A stretch of DNA of 64,000 nt from an uncultured Bacteroidia bacterium. GTDB lineage: Bacteria; Bacteroidota; Bacteroidia; Bacteroidales; UBA932. Below are positions 8,185 through 16,556 of the stretch, piece after piece. Positions within the stretch are counted from its first letter, which is position 1; each line of letters opens with the position of its first letter. The position numbers were made by a program, and so were the translations under genes. Under the pieces are notes generated by a model, which was not told the origin of the DNA, made no database searches, and saw only the letters and a program-made list of their open reading frames with translations. The stretch lies in contig CACZXH010000010.1 of assembly GCA_902785065.1 (NCBI GenBank), positions 1 through 64,000 of the forward strand, given 5' to 3'.

Positions 8185-8375
8185 TTTGAAAAGGAATTTT
8201 GAATGGAACTTTAATATTTTCTTAAACCATTGTTTTACAATTATTTATAAAGTTTTCAAAATCAACAATTTTTGGTTTTGATTAAACATATTTACCCAAA
8301 CAAAAATGTATTCTAAAATCCTCCGGAAACATCTTAACATTTGCGAAATCCAAATTCGCCAAATACGTTATTTTT

Positions 8376-8626
8376 GGCACACGAAAGCGGTAAATGGCAC
8401 ACGAAGGCACACAAAGTTGATTACACCCCTGGAAGAGTTGTAAATCAATATCTTGATGGTAAAAAGAAAGAGATCTAGGGTGCCTGTCCAGCGTCACCAA
8501 GAACTATGACATAGCAGTGTTTATCGAAGACAGAACACTTTATCTGCGCCCCCGAATCGGTTAATTTTAGTGCCAAACGGCCTTTTTCTTGGCACACGCT
8601 GGCACACACGCGCCACCTCGTGTGCC
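8376..8626. repeat. Six GGCACAC iterons in two clusters
   Basis: GGCACAC occurs at 8376, 8396, 8406, 8591 and 8601 on the plus strand and inverted (GTGTGCC) at 8620-8626. There are three copies in each of two clusters about 200 bp apart, most extended as GGCACACG. They lie in the 600-bp non-coding stretch between the integrase promoter and mnmE, where arm-type integrase or excisionase sites are expected. Replication iterons are an alternative. Confidence 0.6.
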
Positions 8627-8642
8627 AAAGTGCCCTCTAGCT

Positions 8643-8720
8643 CAAACTAGCTCAAACTTAACCGACCTCAAGCCAAACTAGCAATGACCCCTTTTCGGAA
8701 CATGAGTTTCAGCTAGTTTC
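8643..8720. repeat. CAAACTAG / CTAGTTT repeat cluster near the attachment site
   Basis: CAAACTAG occurs at 8643-8650 and 8674-8681, a related CAAACTTA at 8653-8660, and the inverted form GCTAGTTT at 8712-8719, followed by further AGTTTCAG/AGTTGAA-like units. The repeats end about 40 bp before mnmE. Together with the GGCACAC clusters they fit the arm region of an att site. Confidence 0.45.
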
Positions 8721-8772
8721 AGTTGAAATCAGTTAAAGTTGAACTTTAGACAGAAAGACGTAACTAATTGAT

Positions 8773-10185
8773 TTACTTGCCGATGCAATGATTCCTGAAA
8801 ATATTCTGCAGGAGGGATTCGGGGTCGATCAGGTCGGTGCCGAGGATTTGGTTGAGGGAGGCGATGGCGCGGCGGAGGTCTTCGGCGACGAGGTCGGCCG
8901 GGATGCCGGAGGTCAATGCCTGACGGGCATCGGCGAGGGAAGTGGCCGTATTCCGGAGGGATTCGTAGTGGCGGATATTGGTAACAAATGTTGAATCCGC
9001 ATTGGGGATCAGGTGCGATTCAAGACGCGATAGGGTAGCGCGCAGCTCAGAAAGGCCCAAACCGGCCTTGGCGGCGAGTTTTACAACAACCACTTCTTTA
9101 TCAATACGCGAAACAACATTGTTAATTGTATTAACATTTTTGTTAACCACCGAATCCGGAACCTTATCAACCTTATTCAGACAGACAACCAGCTTCTGCG
9201 TTCCGAAATCGACCTTGGAAACCATTAACTCCAAATTGGACTTAATGGTAGAATCCTGCTCCGTCACATCCAGCATTCCGATCATGATTTCGGCCTCGGA
9301 AATCTTCCGGAAGGTGCGCTCGATGCCCATCTTTTCGACCGTCTCCGCGGTCTCACGGATGCCAGCGGTGTCGATGAAACGGAAGGGGATTCCGTCCAGG
9401 TTGATAACTTCCTCTACCGTGTCGCGGGTGGTGCCGGCGATGTCAGAAACGAGCGCACGGTCTTCGCCAAGGAGTGCGTTCAGTAAAGTGCTCTTGCCGA
9501 CATTGGTCGCACCAACGATAGCGACCGGAACACCGTTACGGATCGCGTTGCCATACTTAAAAGTATCAGCCAAAGAACTTACATGCGCACGCGTCTTGTC
9601 GATAAGCGCGACCAGCCGTTTCCGGTCCGCGAACTCGACCTCCTCCTCGCTGAAGTCCAGTTCGAGCTCCAGCAGGGAAGTCATCTCCACGAGTTCACTC
9701 CGGAGCAAGGCAAGCTCCTTCGAGAAGCCGCCGCGGAGCTGGTTGTAGGCAACCCGGTGCGAAGCGGTAGTCGTCGAAGCGATCAGGTCCGCCACGGCCT
9801 CGGCCTGGGCCAGGTCCATCTTGCCGTTCATAAAGGCCCGGCGGGTGAACTCGCCCGGTCCGGCCAGGCGGCAGCCGGCCGCCAGGAGCCGGCGGACCAG
9901 CTCGTCAGCGATATATCTCGAAGCGTGGAAAGAGATCTCTACCGAGTCCTCACCGGTGTAGCTGTGCGGAGCCCGGAAGACCGAAACCAGCACGTCATCC
10001 AACCCGGACACCTCTCCGTAATGAATGGTATAACCTGCACATTCCGAAATGCTTCCGCGCTTCAATTGAATGACTGCATCAGCAAAGCGGAAACAGTCCG
10101 GACCGCTGACCCGGATAATAGAAATTGCTCCGGTCCCAGGGACGGTGGCCGGAGCAACGATGGTATCTTCGCAGAGATTCTTCAC
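8773..10185 (-). CDS. mnmE: tRNA uridine-5-carboxymethylaminomethyl(34) synthesis GTPase
   Basis: MnmE works with MnmG to modify the wobble uridine of certain tRNAs; it is a potassium-dependent dimeric GTPase. The 470-residue protein has the N-terminal formyl-THF-binding domain, a helical domain and an inserted G domain with GATNVGKST (near 230), [16 protein letters not shown] and NKVD. It ends in the conserved CIGK with the catalytic cysteine. The start is a GTG at 10185 lying inside a dispersed repeat, so the first codons (MKNL) derive from the repeat; homologues usually begin only a few residues before the conserved I-A-T-x-G-A-I block. It follows rho with 18 bp between the genes. The 3' end is the likely attachment site of the neighbouring element. 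Confidence 0.97.
   Translation of the reverse strand: MKNLCEDTIVAPATVPGTGAISIIRVSGPDCFRFADAVIQLKRGSISECAGYTIHYGEVSGLDDVLVSVFRAPHSYTGEDSVEISFHASRYIADELVRRLLAAGCRLAGPGEFTRRAFMNGKMDLAQAEAVADLIASTTTASHRVAYNQLRGGFSKELALLRSELVEMTSLLELELDFSEEEVEFADRKRLVALIDKTRAHVSSLADTFKYGNAIRNGVPVAIVGATNVGKSTLLNALLGEDRALVSDIAGTTRDTVEEVINLDGIPFRFIDTAGIRETAETVEKMGIERTFRKISEAEIMIGMLDVTEQDSTIKSNLELMVSKVDFGTQKLVVCLNKVDKVPDSVVNKNVNTINNVVSRIDKEVVVVKLAAKAGLGLSELRATLSRLESHLIPNADSTFVTNIRHYESLRNTATSLADARQALTSGIPADLVAEDLRRAIASLNQILGTDLIDPESLLQNIFRNHCIGK
8780..8791 (-). other. Candidate right attachment site inside the mnmE 3' end
   Basis: TCATTGCATCGG on the minus strand encodes HCIG just before the last codon (K) and stop of mnmE. 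It is matched at 11 of 12 positions by 332-343. The mnmE reading frame is intact up to its conserved CIGK end, as when an element restores the 3' end of its target gene. Confidence 0.45.
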
Positions 10186-10201
10186 TTCGTTCAGAATGAC
10201 A
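10173..10201. repeat. Dispersed TGTCATTCTGA...AATCTC repeat between rho and mnmE
   Basis: On the minus strand the 29 bp run TGTCATTCTGAACG followed by AAGTGAAGAATCTCT. It is a variant of the widespread bacterial repeat read as TGTCATTTCGAGCG...AAATCTC, of which a second copy lies inside ispG (26172-26211). It fills the whole rho-mnmE gap and overlaps the first codons of mnmE. Confidence 0.65.
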
Positions 10202-10203
10202 GA

Positions 10204-12060
10204 CTATTCATACCGGCTGAACTTGGACATGTTGTCGATCAGGTCCTTGTTCGTCTTGAATTCGTCCATGTGCTGCTGCATCCAGGTCATGGCCTCGACG
10301 GGGTTCATGTCCGCGAGAAGCTTGCGGAGGATCCAGATGCGGTTGATCGTGTACGGGTCATACAGCAGGTCGTCGCGGCGGGTGGAGGAAAGCACGAGGT
10401 TCACGGACGGGAAGATGCGCTTGTTGGACAGGTTGCGGTCCAGCTGCAGTTCCATGTTGCCGGTGCCCTTGAACTCCTCGAAGATGACGTCGTCCATCTT
10501 GGAGCCTGTCTCGGTCAGGGCCGTAGCCAGGATGGTGAGGGAGCCGCCGTTCTCGATGTTACGGGCCGCACCGAAGAAACGCTTGGGCTTCTGCAGGGCG
10601 TTCGCATCGACACCGCCGGTCAGGACCTTGCCGGAAGCCGGCTGGACGGTATTGTAGGCGCGGGCGAGACGGGTGATGGAGTCCAGGAGGATCACGACGT
10701 CGTGGCCGCATTCGACCAGGCGGCGGGCCTTGTCCAGGACCATGTTCGCGACCTTGACGTGGCGCTCCGCGGGCTCGTCGAAGGTGGAGGCGACGACCTC
10801 GGCCTTGACGCTGCGCTGCATGTCGGTGACTTCTTCCGGACGCTCGTCGATCAGGAGGACGATCTCATACACCTCGGGATGGTTCTCGGCGATGGCGTTG
10901 GCGATGGACTTGAGGAGCATCGTCTTACCGGTCTTCGGCTGGGCGACGATCAGGCCGCGCTGGCCCTTGCCGATGGGGGTGAACATGTCCACGATGCGGC
11001 AGGAAGGATCCTTTTCGAAACCGTGGCCGAGGAGGTTGAATTTCTCCGTCGGGAAGAGGGGAGTGAGGAAATCGAACGGGACGCGGTCGCGGACGAACTC
11101 CGGCGAGCGGCCGTTGATGTACTTGATCTTCACGAGCGGGAAGTACTTGTCGCCCTCACGCGGAGGACGGATCTCGCCGGTGACGGTGTCGCCGTTCTTC
11201 AGGGCGTTCTGCTTGATCTGCTGCTGGGAGACGTAAATGTCGTCGGGGGAGTTCAGATAGTTGTAATCAGAGGAACGGAGGAAGCCGTAACCGTCCGGCA
11301 TCACTTCGAGGACGCCCGTGGCCTCCACAGAGCCTTCAAATTCGATACGCTGGGGCTTCTGCGGCTGCTGCTGTTGCTGTTGCTGCTGTTTCTGCTGGTC
11401 TTTATGGCCCTTCCGCTGCTGGCGTTCCTGGGCCTTTTCCTCCTGCTGGGCGGTATCCTCGTTCAGTTCGCTGAAGAGATTGTGGATGAACTGTTTTCCG
11501 TCCACGGAAGGGGCCTCGGCGGCTGCAGGGGTGGCAGCCTCTGCGACCGTCGCTTCTTCCACGTTCACCGGCTCGGCGGCCTTCTTCACGCGGGCGCGCT
11601 TCTGTTTGGGTTGCTTCTGTCCATCCTGCTTCGGGGCATCCTCGGCCGGTTTTTCCTCGGCCTTGGGGGCTTCCGGCTTCTCAGCCTTCTGGGCCGCCTC
11701 TTCCGCGGGCTTGGCAGTCTCGGCCTTATCGGCCTTCGGCTTGCGGCCGCGGGTGGATTTCTTGGGGGCAGGGGTATCGGTGGCAGCAGCCTCGGCGGGT
11801 GCGGCGGCCGCTTCCTTCACGGGCTCGGCCGGAGCTTCCTGCTTGGGCTTCTCTTCCTTCTTCTTGGCGGGACGGCCGCGCTTGGTGCGGGTCTTCTCCT
11901 CGACCGGTTTCTGGGACTCGATCCGGGCTTCCTCGTCCAGGATGGCGAAGCCCAGTTCCTCCATGCTCAGTTTCTTCGCATTCTTGATGCTCAACTTCTC
12001 TCCGAGTGCTCTGAGCTGCTCTTCGCTCATCGCGTTCAATTCCAATAAACTATGGGGCAT
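10204..12060 (-). CDS. rho: Transcription termination factor Rho
   Basis: A 618-residue Rho, an ATP-driven hexameric RNA translocase that ends transcription. The N-terminal Rho_N domain (about residues 5-40) is followed by a long low-complexity insertion (about 45-235) rich in Lys, Ala, Glu and Pro and ending in a run of Gln. Then come the cold-shock-like RNA-binding domain ([15 protein letters not shown]) and the RecA-type ATPase core with Walker A QPKTGKT and the Q-loop/R-loop region. Bacteroidetes Rho proteins commonly carry such insertions; Lys-rich ones can bind RNA or alter termination. It has its own promoter and is followed closely by mnmE. Confidence 0.97.
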   Translation of the reverse strand: MPHSLLELNAMSEEQLRALGEKLSIKNAKKLSMEELGFAILDEEARIESQKPVEEKTRTKRGRPAKKKEEKPKQEAPAEPVKEAAAAPAEAAATDTPAPKKSTRGRKPKADKAETAKPAEEAAQKAEKPEAPKAEEKPAEDAPKQDGQKQPKQKRARVKKAAEPVNVEEATVAEAATPAAAEAPSVDGKQFIHNLFSELNEDTAQQEEKAQERQQRKGHKDQQKQQQQQQQQPQKPQRIEFEGSVEATGVLEVMPDGYGFLRSSDYNYLNSPDDIYVSQQQIKQNALKNGDTVTGEIRPPREGDKYFPLVKIKYINGRSPEFVRDRVPFDFLTPLFPTEKFNLLGHGFEKDPSCRIVDMFTPIGKGQRGLIVAQPKTGKTMLLKSIANAIAENHPEVYEIVLLIDERPEEVTDMQRSVKAEVVASTFDEPAERHVKVANMVLDKARRLVECGHDVVILLDSITRLARAYNTVQPASGKVLTGGVDANALQKPKRFFGAARNIENGGSLTILATALTETGSKMDDVIFEEFKGTGNMELQLDRNLSNKRIFPSVNLVLSSTRRDDLLYDPYTINRIWILRKLLADMNPVEAMTWMQQHMDEFKTNKDLIDNMSKFSRYE

Positions 12061-12112
12061 AGAAATATAAATGTAGATTCACATGCAAGCCTCTCCGACC
12101 GGAAAGGCAGTG

Positions 12113-12143
12113 CAAAGGTACGAAAAAAAACAAACAATCCAAA
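12113..12143 (-). promoter_or_regulatory. rho promoter
   Basis: On the minus strand TTTG (12143-12140), a 19-bp spacer and TACCTTTG (12120-12113) match the Bacteroidetes consensus perfectly. The predicted leader is about 45-50 nt before the ATG at 12060. A leader of this length could allow autogenous control, as known for rho elsewhere. Confidence 0.75.
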
Positions 12144-12151
12144 TACCGCCC

Positions 12152-15061
12152 TTACCGCCCCAGCAGATTGTCCATGTAGCTGGAGCTCTTCTTGAAGCGG
12201 AGGAGGTCCGCCAGGGCCGATGCATTGGCCGCGATGCGGAAGCTGTAGGACTTCCACTGGCCGGTCGGGACCCAGGAAACGGCGATGTTGAAGCAGTGCA
12301 GGTCGTAGGTGGCGCTGATCTGTGTGGTGGTGATCCTCATGGCCATGATATCGAAGCCGGAGGAGGCGTTGATACTCATCCGCGGGGTCAGTTTGACGTT
12401 GCCGGATGCGTTGATGGTCTGCGTGAAACGCTTGTTCTCGAGGAGCTGGTTGTTCGAATACTGGTAGGTCTTCGCGTAGCTGAAGCTGTAGCTGAGATTG
12501 ACCGACCAGGGCGAATTCGGATTCATGTAATACACGAATCCGCCGGGAATATATTCTCCGGTGATCGGATGATAGTAGATCCGCTGGTAGGAGGTACCTT
12601 CACCGCCACCCGAAGAGCCGCTCCCACCGGAGCCGGAGCCAGAGCCAGAACCGGACCGCCGTCCGTCGTTACCGTCAATGGTACCCTTGCCGTTGAAGGA
12701 GATGGACGCCGACAGGCTGGCGTTCGTCAGCCGCAGGGGAACGCCCTTGGCCACCAGGTTGTACTTGTTGATCCGCTGGCCGCGCTCGTTGATGGCGTAC
12801 GGGTCAAAGTTCAGGTTACCGCTGAGGTTCAACTTGTTGAACAGGTTCGTCGACGCGCTAACGCCGATGTTGGACATCTTCAGGGAGTCTGCCAGGAAGT
12901 TGTAACTGCCGTTCAAGGTGAGTTGGTCCAGAATCTTGACCTTCTTGGAACCGGTGCCGGTCGTATCCCGCAGGTCACGGACCTTCGCCTCCAGGTTGTT
13001 GCCGATGGAGACGTTCATGCTGCCGGTCTTGCCGCGCCCGGGTGCGGACACGGAATTGTGGTGGCCGGAGACCGAGTAGATATTGTAGAACGCCTCCTGA
13101 TGGTAGTTGCCCCGCTTGTCATAGTAGGCGTCCAACGTGCGCCAACCATTGAAGGCCTTGCCCTTTTCCGGGCTGAAAGACATGGACACGGAAGGCGTGA
13201 TCACGTGCCGGATCGCCTGGACCGTCCGGTGCTTCCCGAAGTTGAACATACCGTAGATACGGGTGCTCATGGACATCGACCCGGAATAGGTCTGGGTGAC
13301 GCCAAACGTGTTGAAAGCCCGGCCTGGATCGCTGACGACCCGCTGCGCGTGGACCAGGTTTCCATCCCGGTCCGTGACCATGACGGGATTGCCGTCCGCA
13401 TCCAATTCGTCCTCCAGGTACTGCCGGCCGGCGTTGAACATCCAGTTCATGCCATAGGACACGCTGGGGGTGAAATTGAGGTACTTCAGCACGGTGAAAT
13501 TCGGCAGGCCGATCTGGAAGTTGTGACCCATACCGTTCGTGAGGCGGTCCAGCGCCTTCACGCCCAGGGAATCACCGAACTGCTTGACCCGGACGCCGGT
13601 AACCGGATCCACCTGATAGGAGCCGTCAGCATTGTACACGAAGTCCTGCATGTCCCGCATCTTGAAATTGAGGCGGTTCTGGAAGGAGGTCGAATAACCG
13701 AAGGAAATCTTCTCGTAGGCTTTCTCCTTGCCCACGCGGTTCTTCTGCTTGAAAGGATAGAAACGCGTCACGGAGAGGGTAATGTTCGGCAGGGTGAAGG
13801 AGTAGCTGGAGTCACGGGAATTCTGGTTGTGCAGGGCGTTCAAAGACAGGCTTACCTTGCCGTTCCAGTTGCGTGAGTAGGAAACGGAGGAAGATACCTG
13901 GTTCTGAAGGGCCTCGTCCACGGACCGCGAATTATACCTGCTGTTGGACGGGCTCGAGAAGTTCACGGAAGCGCTGAACGTCGTGCCCGGATGCGCCTTG
14001 GCATCCTGCGTATGGGACCACCGGAGGCCGAAGTTCTTGGTCTGGCGGAAATCCGCACTGCCCTTTTCACCCGTCTGGTCGTTGGAGTAGGTGAGGGAGA
14101 AGCTGCCGTTGAACTTGTAGTTCACCTTGTACCGGGAGTTGATATCCACGCCATAGGAACCCAGGGTGAAATAGCTGCCGGTCAGGGAGAGGTCGAAATA
14201 GTCGCCCAGGACGAAGTACATACCGGCGTCCTTGACGAAGAATCCGCGGGCGACCTCCTCGCCGAAGGTCGGCATCAGCAGACCCGTGGCCCGGGTGGGC
14301 TTGGACGGGACGAAACCGAAGGGGAGTCCGATGGGGATCGGGACATCGGCGATCACCGGATAAGCCGGTCCGAAGACCGTCTTCTGGGAGGGTTGCGTCA
14401 CGACCTTCGCCATGGACAGTTTCATGTAATAGTGCGGGTGCTCCAGGTCGCAGACCGTGTACATGCCTTTCTGCATGTTCACCGACTGGTCCGGCATCAT
14501 CTTGATCTTCTCGCCCTGCAGGAGGCCTTCTGACTCCTGGGTGATCATGTTCGTAATGAACGATTTCCGGGAATCGAAATTGTACCGGAGCTCCTCCATC
14601 TTGTAGGTGGACTTGCCCTGGGTCATCTCGGGCTGGCCGACCCATTCCCCGGAAGCTTCATCATACCGGCCGCGGGCGAAGACCGTATTCGTCTTCATGT
14701 CATATTCAATGTAGTCCGCGGTCAGTTTCATGTCCTGGTAGGTGACGGTGGCGCCGCCGTAATAGTACACTTTCCGCTCGCCGCCCGTGAACTCCGTGAT
14801 AATGGAGTCCTTGGCGGTGGAGAAGGCGGGAAGGTCCAGGGAACTCTTCTCGAGCATGTCCAGGGAGTCGCGGCGGGCAATGGAATCGGCCCGCTGCCGG
14901 GCAATGACGGAATCCGGAAGGACGACGGCTGCCGCCGTATCCATCACCGCTTCGACGCGGTCACGGTTGCGGTTACGACGCTGGCGCTGGGCGGAGGAGA
15001 CGCCCTGTCCCACCAGGACGGCCAGCAAGATCGCTGCCAGATATTTCCAGATTCTGTCCAA
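12152..15061 (-). CDS. lptD: LPS-assembly outer-membrane protein LptD
   Basis: A large outer-membrane protein of the LptD/OstA family, which inserts lipopolysaccharide into the outer leaflet together with LptE. A signal peptide (WKYLAAILLAVLVGQGVSSAQ) is followed by an OstA-like periplasmic jellyroll (VYYYGGATVTYQDMKLTADY to about residue 230) and a long C-terminal beta-barrel with alternating hydrophobic strands. A Ser-Gly repeat (12600-12660) sits in one barrel loop. The frame is open from a TTG at 15085, but a -7 box overlaps that codon; the TTG at 15061 (MDRIWKYL, 969 aa) gives a normal leader and signal peptide. It is divergent from the amidase gene. Confidence 0.88.
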   Translation of the reverse strand: MDRIWKYLAAILLAVLVGQGVSSAQRQRRNRNRDRVEAVMDTAAAVVLPDSVIARQRADSIARRDSLDMLEKSSLDLPAFSTAKDSIITEFTGGERKVYYYGGATVTYQDMKLTADYIEYDMKTNTVFARGRYDEASGEWVGQPEMTQGKSTYKMEELRYNFDSRKSFITNMITQESEGLLQGEKIKMMPDQSVNMQKGMYTVCDLEHPHYYMKLSMAKVVTQPSQKTVFGPAYPVIADVPIPIGLPFGFVPSKPTRATGLLMPTFGEEVARGFFVKDAGMYFVLGDYFDLSLTGSYFTLGSYGVDINSRYKVNYKFNGSFSLTYSNDQTGEKGSADFRQTKNFGLRWSHTQDAKAHPGTTFSASVNFSSPSNSRYNSRSVDEALQNQVSSSVSYSRNWNGKVSLSLNALHNQNSRDSSYSFTLPNITLSVTRFYPFKQKNRVGKEKAYEKISFGYSTSFQNRLNFKMRDMQDFVYNADGSYQVDPVTGVRVKQFGDSLGVKALDRLTNGMGHNFQIGLPNFTVLKYLNFTPSVSYGMNWMFNAGRQYLEDELDADGNPVMVTDRDGNLVHAQRVVSDPGRAFNTFGVTQTYSGSMSMSTRIYGMFNFGKHRTVQAIRHVITPSVSMSFSPEKGKAFNGWRTLDAYYDKRGNYHQEAFYNIYSVSGHHNSVSAPGRGKTGSMNVSIGNNLEAKVRDLRDTTGTGSKKVKILDQLTLNGSYNFLADSLKMSNIGVSASTNLFNKLNLSGNLNFDPYAINERGQRINKYNLVAKGVPLRLTNASLSASISFNGKGTIDGNDGRRSGSGSGSGSGGSGSSGGGEGTSYQRIYYHPITGEYIPGGFVYYMNPNSPWSVNLSYSFSYAKTYQYSNNQLLENKRFTQTINASGNVKLTPRMSINASSGFDIMAMRITTTQISATYDLHCFNIAVSWVPTGQWKSYSFRIAANASALADLLRFKKSSSYMDNLLGR

Positions 15062-15067
15062 ATTTAC

Positions 15068-15090
15068 TATATTTGTAACCGACAAAATTA
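15068..15090. promoter_or_regulatory. Overlapping divergent promoters of lptD and the amidase
   Basis: A minus-strand TAATTTTG (15090-15083) serves lptD, and a plus-strand TATATTTG (15068-15075), preceded by TTTC at 15044-15047, serves the amidase. The two boxes lie face to face within 23 bp, so polymerase binding at one is likely to hinder the other. This ties envelope LPS assembly to wall hydrolysis, which is an inference. Confidence 0.5.
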
Positions 15091-15124
15091 CGACAATTTT
15101 CAGTCAATTCAAAACGACACGCCC

Positions 15125-16288
15125 ATGAAGCGCACCATACGCCCCGTCCTGGCCGTTATGGCCGTCCTGCTTGCAGCAAGCATTGTGCCTGAGCAGGCGG
15201 CCGCGCAGGACCGGCTGAAACTTTCCACCATCGTCATCGACCCCGGCCACGGCGGCCACGACCCGGGCTGTATCAGCGCGGACAAGAAAACCCGGGAGAA
15301 GAACGTGGCCCTGGACATTGCCCAGCGCCTTTCCCGGAAAATCGGGGAGTCCCTGCCGGACGTAAAAACCGTCCTTACGCGTTCCGACGACAGGTTCGTC
15401 ACCCTGAGCGGCCGTGCGGACATCGCCAACGACCTGGGTGCAGACCTGTTCATTTCTATCCATGTCAACGCGCAGGCGAAGGGAACCTCGGCGAACGGCT
15501 ACTCCATCCACTGCCTGGGCCAGTCGAGCCGGGAGGGGAACGACCTGTTCAGCAAGAACCTGGACCTGATCAAGCGCGAGAACTCGGTGATTCTCCTGGA
15601 AGACGACTACAAGACCCGCTACCAGGGCTTCGACCCGTCAGACCCCCAGTCCTACATTCTTTTCAGCCTGGTGCAGAACGCGCACCTGGAGCACAGCCTC
15701 GTCTTCGCCGAAGATGTCGCCAACGCCATGAAAGGCGGGCCTATCCCGCACAACCGGGGCGTCTCCCAGGATCCGTTCTGGGTGCTTTGGCGGACTACGA
15801 TGCCCGCGGTCCTCGTCGAAGTGGGCTTCATGACCAACCCGAACGACCTCAAGGCCCTGCGGTCCCCGGAGGACCGCGACAGGATCGCTGAGAATCTCCT
15901 GAAGGCGATCAAAACCTTCAAGAAGCGGTACGACAGCTCCACATCGACGGCCACCGCGCAAGAGCGTCCCTCAAAGCCCGAATCCGCTCAGGAGACCAAA
16001 ACCGAGTCAAAACCCGAACCGAAACCCGAGACCGGGAAGGTCGCGGAGCCTTCCGGCGTCATCTATGGCGTCCAGGTCCTGGCCACCTCCAGGAAGATGA
16101 AAGCGAGCGACGCTTTCTTCAAGGGATACACCCCGCTCGAGGTCCGCTCCGGCAAGCTTTACAAGTACATCCTCGTCACCGGGAATGACCTCTCCGCAGT
16201 CCGCAAAAAAAAGAAGGAGCTGGACAAGAAATTTCCGGGGTGCTTCGTGGTCTCCAAGGATGGTGAAACGGTCACCCGCATTCCTTGA
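15125..16288 (+). CDS. N-acetylmuramoyl-L-alanine amidase (Amidase_3) with SPOR-like end
   Basis: A 387-residue secreted cell-wall hydrolase that cleaves the bond between MurNAc and the peptide stem. After a signal peptide (residues 1-27, ending AAA), the zinc amidase domain runs from about 36 to 265 with IDPGHGGHDPG (zinc His), FISIHVNA and VLVEVGFMTNP (catalytic Glu). A charged Pro/Glu/Lys linker (about 280-310) leads to a C-terminal segment (IYGVQVLATSRKM to the end) resembling a SPOR peptidoglycan-binding domain, which would bring it to the division site. It is divergent from lptD. Confidence 0.92.
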   Translation: MKRTIRPVLAVMAVLLAASIVPEQAAAQDRLKLSTIVIDPGHGGHDPGCISADKKTREKNVALDIAQRLSRKIGESLPDVKTVLTRSDDRFVTLSGRADIANDLGADLFISIHVNAQAKGTSANGYSIHCLGQSSREGNDLFSKNLDLIKRENSVILLEDDYKTRYQGFDPSDPQSYILFSLVQNAHLEHSLVFAEDVANAMKGGPIPHNRGVSQDPFWVLWRTTMPAVLVEVGFMTNPNDLKALRSPEDRDRIAENLLKAIKTFKKRYDSSTSTATAQERPSKPESAQETKTESKPEPKPETGKVAEPSGVIYGVQVLATSRKMKASDAFFKGYTPLEVRSGKLYKYILVTGNDLSAVRKKKKELDKKFPGCFVVSKDGETVTRIP

Positions 16289-16556
16289 TTTTCCTGCCTT
16301 GCAGAGGCGTCTGAAAGGGCTTTTTCCGCAATTCAGTAATTTTGAATTCTTCTAAACAAGAAACGCGGAGAGATGCATTCTGTAAAAGTTTTATAAAATT
16401 AAACGCTTGATTCACAACGCATTAATTAAATGCCCTTCGGAGGACTTCGCAACAATAATAAAAACAAAAAATTCTGAAAATGCAATAGGATTTTTAATTT
16501 GTTATCAAGAATTTTTCCTCCATCTTTGCAATCCAAAACCAATCGAATAATCCCTC
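16289..16556. promoter_or_regulatory. dnaA upstream region with DnaA-box-like site and dyads
   Basis: This 268-bp AT-rich gap holds an inverted repeat AATTCA/TGAATT (16330-16348), a near-palindrome at 16419-16433 (GCATT...AATGC), and TGATTCACA at 16408-16416, which differs from the DnaA box TTATNCACA at one position. Together these suggest autoregulation of dnaA. The evidence for an origin here is weak because only one good box is visible. Confidence 0.4.
16498..16528 (+). promoter_or_regulatory. dnaA promoter
   Basis: TTTG (16498-16501), a 19-bp spacer and CATCTTTG (16521-16528) match the Bacteroidetes consensus with one change in the -7 box (CA for TA). The GTG start lies 28 nt downstream. 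Confidence 0.65.

Larger units (their letters stand above)
8176..8772. other. Non-coding att-region between integrase and mnmE
   Basis: About 600 bp without a credible gene; the only open frames are short and cross the repeats. It starts AT-rich and then holds the two repeat families described separately, ending at the mnmE stop codon. Confidence 0.6.
332..8791. mobile_element. Small integrative element at the 3' end of mnmE carrying AbiE
   Basis: Seen: a tyrosine recombinase at the mnmE-proximal end, an excisionase-like HTH protein, a RepA-like ATPase, a Toprim primase remnant and an AbiE pair, all on the minus strand and lower in GC than the neighbours. A 12-bp sequence matching the mnmE 3' end with one mismatch lies at 332-343 in direct orientation with that at 8780-8791, giving an element of about 8.45 kb. 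Known: islands such as SGI1 use the mnmE (trmE) 3' end as attB. Inference: the boundaries; the element could also continue left of the window. No relaxase, coupling protein or phage structural gene is present, so it would need a helper to transfer, or it is degraded. Confidence 0.6.

Noticed and set aside
8282-8500. Minus-strand frame in the att region
   Set aside because: It crosses the GGCACAC repeats, matches no family and lies in AT-rich non-coding DNA.
8376-8626. GGCACAC repeats as a CRISPR array
   Set aside because: The units are only 7-8 bp and irregularly spaced, with no uniform spacers and no cas genes.
9583-12048. Plus-strand open frame of 821 codons opposite mnmE and rho
   Set aside because: Antisense to two certain genes and crossing a dispersed repeat; no promoter or family.
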